DNA from: Rhodoferax sp. OV413
Lineage (GTDB): Bacteria > Pseudomonadota > Gammaproteobacteria > Burkholderiales > Burkholderiaceae_C
Length of the DNA stretch: 64,000 nucleotides
NCBI GenBank assembly: GCA_945861785.1
Contig: CAMAWD010000018.1
Span: 1-64,000 of the forward strand
Direction of reading: 5' to 3'
The position numbers were made by a program, and so were the translations under genes. Shown here one piece after another: positions 59,867 to 64,000 of the stretch; position 1 is the stretch's first letter, and each line of letters begins with the position of its first letter. A model generated the notes under the pieces. It worked only from the letters and a program-made list of their open reading frames with translations, had not been told where the DNA came from and did not search any database.

Positions 59867-61029
59867 GGCACCGGCTTGCGTTTGGGCTTCTCGAACAGGC
59901 TGCGCCCGATGATCTGCTTCATGACTTCAATGGACCCGCCAGCGATACGCGTGACGCGTGCGTCGGCGTAGGCGCGCGCGATCGGGTATTCCCACATGTA
60001 GCCCCAGCCGCCGAACAACTGCAGGCACTCGTCCACGGCGCGCCCGTGCAGCGTGGAGACCCACATCTTGGCCATGGCGGCATCGGTGCCGCTGAGCTGG
60101 CCCTGCATGAAAAGCGCGATGCAGTGGTCGACGAACACGCGCGCGATGGTGGCCTCGGTCTTGATCTCGGCCAACTTGAACTGCGTGTTCTGAAAATCGG
60201 CCAATGTCTGGCCGAACATCTTGCGTTCGGCCGTGTAGGCGATGGTCTGCTCGAGCACGGTTTCGACAACGGTGGCGGAGCGGATGGCCTGGGTCAGGCG
60301 CTCCTGCACCAGGTTCTTCATCATCAGCTTGAACCCGCCGCCCTCGGGCCCGAGCAGGTTGCTGGCCGGGATGCGCACGTCCTCGAAGAACAGCTCCGAG
60401 GTGTCCTGCGCCTTCATGCCGAGCTTGTCGAGGTTGCGCCCGCGCTTGAAGCCCGCGCGTGTGGCTTCGACGATGAACAGCGAGATGCCGGCCGGGCCGC
60501 TGTCGGTTTCGGTCTTGGCAGCAAGCACGATCACATCGCACAACTGGCCATTGGAGATGAACACCTTCTGGCCGTTGATCACGTAAGCGTCACCCCGACG
60601 CACGGCGCGCGTGTGGATGTTGCGCAGGTCGCTGCCGGCATGGGGTTCGGTCATGCCGAGGGAACCGATCACCTCGCCCGACACCATCTTCGGCAGCCAG
60701 GCGCGTTTTTGTTCCTCGGTGCCGAAGGCGTGGATGTAGGGCACCACCATCTCGTTGTGGACCGGGAAGCCCGGCCCGGTGAAGCCCGAGCGCGCCATCT
60801 CCTCGACCAGCACCACGTTGAAAAGGGCATCGGCACCGGCACCACCATATTCCTCGGGGATCGAGCAGCCCAGCAGGCCTGCGGCGCCGGCCTTGCGCCA
60901 CAACTCGCGCGGGACCACGCCGACTTTCTCCCAGTCTGCGTGGTAGGGCGCGATCTCGGCGTCGATGAAGCGGCGTACCGTGTCGCGGAACTGGTCGTGT
61001 TCGGCACTGAAGAGGGTTCTTTGCATCAT
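59863..61029 (-). CDS. Acyl-CoA dehydrogenase
   Basis: This 388-residue flavoprotein is complete: IPEEYGGAGADAL, then SLGMTEPHAGSDLRN for FAD/substrate, VFISNGQ, and a C-terminal domain with LFGGWGYMWEYPIARAYADARV. The THGGxGY-type motif is Leu-Phe-Gly-Gly-Trp-Gly-Tyr, as in glutaryl/isovaleryl-like groups. AGGAAG lies eight bases before ATG 61029. It is the intact paralog of the damaged gene at 58344 and probably oxidises the acyl-CoA made by the operon's ligase. Confidence 0.93.
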   Translation of the reverse strand: MMQRTLFSAEHDQFRDTVRRFIDAEIAPYHADWEKVGVVPRELWRKAGAAGLLGCSIPEEYGGAGADALFNVVLVEEMARSGFTGPGFPVHNEMVVPYIHAFGTEEQKRAWLPKMVSGEVIGSLGMTEPHAGSDLRNIHTRAVRRGDAYVINGQKVFISNGQLCDVIVLAAKTETDSGPAGISLFIVEATRAGFKRGRNLDKLGMKAQDTSELFFEDVRIPASNLLGPEGGGFKLMMKNLVQERLTQAIRSATVVETVLEQTIAYTAERKMFGQTLADFQNTQFKLAEIKTEATIARVFVDHCIALFMQGQLSGTDAAMAKMWVSTLHGRAVDECLQLFGGWGYMWEYPIARAYADARVTRIAGGSIEVMKQIIGRSLFEKPKRKPVP

Positions 61030-61050
61030 GGGGGGCTTCCTGGGGGTGGA

Positions 61051-61782
61051 TCAAGCGCGCAGCAGAGTTTGCGCGATGATGTTGCGCTGGACCTCGCTGG
61101 ATCCGCCGAAGACGGACCAGCAGCGGCCATAGAGGTAGTTGTAGTTGACGGCGGCAGCCTGTACCCAGGGCAATTCGGAACCCAGTCCGTCCCCCTCTTT
61201 GCGGTCGGCCGGGTCGTAGCAGGCACTGTAGGGGCCCATCGCCTCGCGCCAGAATATCGTCATCTGCTGCAGCAGTTCGCTGCCGCGCAGCTTGAGCACC
61301 GAGGCGCCAATGCCATCGTCCCGACCCGCCATCCACTGCGCGATGTAGTCCGATTCCAGTGCGAGCAAGGCCGTGAGTGACGCGTCCAGCTCGGCCAGTC
61401 GCCGCTCGGCGAGCGCTTGGGCCTGCGCCGACTGATGGGGCAGGTAGCGCGCCACGGTGTCCCTGATCTGGGCCATCATGCGCAGCTTGTTGCCGGTGTC
61501 GGCGATGAAACTGCGCTCGCGCGCCAGCAGGAATTTGGCGATCTTCCAGCCCTGGCCTTCCACGCCGCCCAGGGCCTCGGGCAGGCCGGCTCCCAGGATG
61601 CCCAACTCCGCCAGCGCTGCCCAATGCGTCCGGTAGTCGGTCGGACGCTTCTTCAGCCGTGCGAGCCGGGCCGCCGGCGTGTAGTGTTCGTCGACAAAGC
61701 GGTCGAGCGTGTCGTCGACCATGGCGCGCGTCTGCGCGTCCATGGGCAGACAGGTCGCTGGCGCGGATGCGGTAACGGTCAT
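61051..61782 (-). pseudogene. Acyl-CoA dehydrogenase lacking its central domain
   Basis: A strong ribosome site (AGGAGACGCG) and ATG 61782 start a normal N-terminal helical stretch ending Leu-Pro-Glu-Ala-Leu-Gly-Gly-Val-Glu-Gly. The next residues, Gln-Gly-Trp-Lys-Ile-Ala-Lys-Phe-Leu-Leu-Ala-Arg-Glu-Arg, belong to the start of the C-terminal domain. The C-terminal part runs intact to Val-Phe-Gly-Gly-Ser-Ser-Glu-Val-Gln. The middle beta-domain, including the rest of the N-domain, is missing in frame, leaving 243 residues of about 380-400. It leads the minus-strand operon and is divergent from the HMG-CoA-synthase-like gene. Confidence 0.75.
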
Positions 61783-61905
61783 CGCGTCTCCTGTGTTTTG
61801 TCCGTAAGCATACGATACCCGCGTCAAGGATGTCCGATGTACCCATCCGGTTCGTCCGGCAGAGCCGACTGCGCGTCAGGATTTGATAACATTCTCTTCA
61901 TTATG

Positions 61906-61919
61906 GTATTGTTGCATAT
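61906..61919. promoter_or_regulatory. GTAT-N6-ATAT palindrome in a divergent promoter
   Basis: GTATTGTTGCATAT lies 37 bases before the plus-strand gene at 61956 and 124 bases from the minus-strand start at 61782, in the most AT-rich part of the gap. It matches the recurring motif exactly. Confidence 0.5.
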
Positions 61920-61955
61920 TAATTATTTCAACACCTCTCAATTGGCAGGACCACC

Positions 61956-63422
61956 ATGGTGACTTCAGCAGGTGCCTACGGCATCACCGGATTCGGCGGG
62001 TACATCCCGCGCCTGCGCATGGAGCGCAGCGCCATCGCAGCGGCCCACAAGTGGATGGCCCCGGGGCTGCGTTCGCTCGGCAAGGGACGGCGCGCCTTCT
62101 GTGGCTGGGACGAGGACAGTGTCACCATGGCTGTGGAGGCCGCCCGCGATGCGTTGGCCGTGGACAAGGCGGCTGTCATCGACCGCCTGTCGTTTGCCTC
62201 CACCACGATGCCCTTTGCGGACCTGCAGAACGCGGCCATCATTGCCGGCGCGCTGGGCCTGCGGCAGGACATCGGGACGCTGGACATCGGGCAGTCGCAG
62301 CGGGCCGGCACGTCGGCCCTGATGGCGGCATTCCGTGACGCCAGCGGCCCGGCCCTGGTCGTGGCCAGCGACCGTCCGCGCGGCAAGCCCGCCAGCACCC
62401 AGGAGATCAGTTTCGGCGCCGGCGCTGCGGCCTTCACGCTGGGGACCGATGGCGTGCTGGCCACTCTGGAGGGTTCGGCCAGCAGCACCGCGCTGTTCGT
62501 CGACCACTTCCGGTCGGCCGACGGCAAATACGACTACTACTGGGAAGAGCGCTGGATCCGGGACGAAGGCTACATGAAGATCGTGCCGGGCGCGGTCAAG
62601 GCTGCGCTGGCCGATGCCGGCGTGTCTGCCGATGCCGTCAAGCATTTCATCCTGCCCACGCCCTTCAAAGGCGTTGCATCCGCGCTGGCGCGCAAGCTCG
62701 GTCTGGCGGCCGCTGCGGAGGCTGGCACCCTGGAGGAGGATGGAGGCTACTGTGGCTCGGCGCATGGGCTGCTCATGCTGGCACGGGTGCTGGAGTCGGC
62801 GTCGGTGGGCGATGTGGTGTTGTTGGTTGGCTTCGGCCAAGGCTGCGATGTGCTGGTCCTGCGGGTCACCGACGCCATCACCGGCTTCAAGCCCCGGCGC
62901 GGCGTTAGCGGTGCCCTGGCGGATGGCCAGTCGCACGCAGACTACCTGCGCATGCTGTCCTATGACGACGGGATCGATCTGGAATGGGGCATGCGCAGCG
63001 AAAAGGTCATCAAGACGGCCTTCACCGAACAGTTCCGCTCCAGCGGCCAGCTCGGCCACTTCATGGCTGGCAAGTGCGCGAAATGCGGAACCATCCAGTT
63101 TCCGCAGCTCCCGTACTGCGCCAATCCGCAGTGCAATTGTGCGCAGGCCCAGTTCGAGCAGGTCAGCCTGACCGAGGAGCCGGCCAAGGTCCTGACCTAT
63201 ACCGCCGATTGGCTGTCCTACCATCCTGCGCCCCCGCTGTACGTCGGATTTGTCCAGTTCGCCAATGGGGCCCGCGTCCTCATGGAGATGGTGGACGTCG
63301 ACGCCAAGGGCGTAGAGACCGGCATGCCGCTGCGTGCGGTGTTCCGTGTCAAGGACGTCGACAAGGCGCGCGGGTATCCGCGCTACTTCTGGAAGATGAC
63401 CCCGATTCAAGCCCAAGGCTGA
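61956..63422 (+). CDS. HMG-CoA-synthase-like thiolase-fold protein fused to DUF35 (Zn-ribbon/OB-fold)
   Basis: This 488-residue protein has an HMG-CoA synthase/KAS III-like thiolase fold (about residues 8-350). The active-site cysteine position reads Ser-Gln-Arg-Ala-Gly-Thr, so the nucleophile seems absent. The C-terminal part is a DUF35 domain: a zinc ribbon Cys-x2-Cys-x10-Cys-x4-Cys, then an OB-fold. DUF35 proteins form channels for CoA esters with thiolases and aldolases. The next gene is a thiolase 10 bases downstream, so the two likely form a complex for chain cleavage. Confidence 0.88.
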   Translation: MVTSAGAYGITGFGGYIPRLRMERSAIAAAHKWMAPGLRSLGKGRRAFCGWDEDSVTMAVEAARDALAVDKAAVIDRLSFASTTMPFADLQNAAIIAGALGLRQDIGTLDIGQSQRAGTSALMAAFRDASGPALVVASDRPRGKPASTQEISFGAGAAAFTLGTDGVLATLEGSASSTALFVDHFRSADGKYDYYWEERWIRDEGYMKIVPGAVKAALADAGVSADAVKHFILPTPFKGVASALARKLGLAAAAEAGTLEEDGGYCGSAHGLLMLARVLESASVGDVVLLVGFGQGCDVLVLRVTDAITGFKPRRGVSGALADGQSHADYLRMLSYDDGIDLEWGMRSEKVIKTAFTEQFRSSGQLGHFMAGKCAKCGTIQFPQLPYCANPQCNCAQAQFEQVSLTEEPAKVLTYTADWLSYHPAPPLYVGFVQFANGARVLMEMVDVDAKGVETGMPLRAVFRVKDVDKARGYPRYFWKMTPIQAQG

Positions 63423-63432
63423 AGGAAACACC

Positions 63433-64000
63433 ATGGCAACAGGTATCAAGGACAAGGTCGCCATTCTTGGCATGGGCTGCTCCCGCTTCGGCGAGCGCTG
63501 GGACGTCGGAACCCCGCAACTGCTGGCAGAGGCCTTCGAAGAGGCGCTGACCGACGCCGGCATCGAGCGCAAGCAGATCGACGCGGCCTGGTATGGGTCG
63601 GCGCTGGATGGCGCCAACGTGGGCAACTCCGCCATACCAGCGTCGATGGCGCTGCGGCTCGACGGCATCCCGGTCAGCCGCATGGAGAACATGTGCGCCA
63701 CCGGGACCGAAGCAATGCGTGGTGCGGTGTACGCCGTGGCGTCGGGCGCGGTGGACATCGCCCTGGCCATCGGGGCGGAAAAGCTCAAGGACACCGGTTA
63801 CGGCGGCCTCCCTTCAGGGTTCAAGGGAACCTTCAACGACCTGTGGATGCCAATGGGTTCGGCCCCGGCGGGATTTGCGCAGCTGGCAACGGGTTACCGG
63901 GCCAAGCACGGCATCTCCAAGGAGACGCTCAAGCGCGCCATCGCCCACGTGTCCTGGAAGAGCCACCAGAACGGCACACGCAGCCCCAAGGCGCATCTGC
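63433..64000 (+). CDS. SCP2-type thiolase (acetyl-CoA acetyltransferase-like), N-terminal part
   Basis: The gene starts at ATG 63433 behind AAGGAAACACC and is open to the window edge (189 codons). It has the thiolase N-terminus (Val-Ala-Ile-Leu-Gly-Met-Gly-Cys-Ser-Arg-Phe-Gly) and the nucleophile Cys88 in ENMCATGTEAMRGA, typical of SCP2-like thiolases. It would cleave a 3-ketoacyl-CoA. The C-terminal His and Cys motifs lie outside the window. It pairs with the DUF35-containing protein upstream. Confidence 0.9.
   Translation, partial: MATGIKDKVAILGMGCSRFGERWDVGTPQLLAEAFEEALTDAGIERKQIDAAWYGSALDGANVGNSAIPASMALRLDGIPVSRMENMCATGTEAMRGAVYAVASGAVDIALAIGAEKLKDTGYGGLPSGFKGTFNDLWMPMGSAPAGFAQLATGYRAKHGISKETLKRAIAHVSWKSHQNGTRSPKAHL

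Noticed and set aside
1-64000. tRNA, rRNA, CRISPR array or phage genes
   Set aside because: I looked for cloverleaf-like tails, repeated spacers and phage-type modules and saw none; the only repeats are the 300-base pair and the short palindromes.

Overview
The window is GC-rich DNA with strong G/C bias at third codon positions. It is packed with CoA-ester catabolism genes and carries four tripartite-tricarboxylate (Bug) solute receptors and a TRAP transporter. That combination points to a betaproteobacterium of the Burkholderiales (Alcaligenaceae/Comamonadaceae type); this is an inference from gene style, as no rRNA or tRNA is present.

Layout. 1-0.7 kb: tail of an APH-type kinase and its small partner. 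0.7-6.8 kb (minus): alpha-methylacyl-CoA racemase, a TRAP transporter (dctP-dctQ-dctM order) and a cyclohexanecarboxylate-type CoA ligase. 7.1-12.0 kb (plus): a two-subunit benzoyl-CoA reductase/2-hydroxyacyl-CoA dehydratase-like enzyme, one HgdC-type ATPase activator, a small two-helix membrane protein and a zinc alcohol dehydrogenase. 12.4-18.7 kb (plus): acyl-CoA dehydrogenase plus APH kinase (an Lva/ACAD11-like pair), two crotonases and a molybdopterin oxidoreductase. 18.7-23 kb: TetR regulator, SDR, crotonase, MaoC hydratase and MDR reductase. 23-28.1 kb: a rearranged zone full of gene fragments, with one intact Bug receptor. 28.1-32.1 kb: MeaB-like GTPase, then a LysR-Bug-crotonase block with different codon use. 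32.5-41.4 kb: acyl-CoA dehydrogenase, Bug receptors, ligase, SDRs, quinone reductase and a CaiB CoA-transferase. 42-43.8 kb: Baeyer-Villiger monooxygenase. 44-56.7 kb: one long plus-strand operon with a branched-chain-type ABC importer (a LivH-LivM-LivG fusion), esterase, single-chain biotin-dependent acyl-CoA carboxylase, CoA ligase, SDR and crotonase. 56.8-61.8 kb (minus): acyl-CoA dehydrogenases, SDR and ligase. 62-64 kb (plus): HMG-CoA-synthase-like/DUF35 fusion and an SCP2-type thiolase that runs off the end.

Together these genes could import an organic acid, activate it to a CoA ester, epimerise 2-methyl branches, open rings (Baeyer-Villiger or reductive), carboxylate and beta-oxidise it. 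A branched, alicyclic, terpenoid or steroid-like carboxylate is the best guess; the substrate cannot be named from sequence.

Three things stand out. First, many genes are deletion remnants that keep their own start and stop, and often the reading frame and ATGA coupling, but have lost their middle. Second, a 14-bp imperfect palindrome, GTAT-N6-ATAY, recurs in front of many of the operons and looks like a shared operator. Third, a reductase/dehydratase system of a normally oxygen-sensitive family sits among oxygen-dependent genes, with only one activator gene and an unknown membrane mini-protein.
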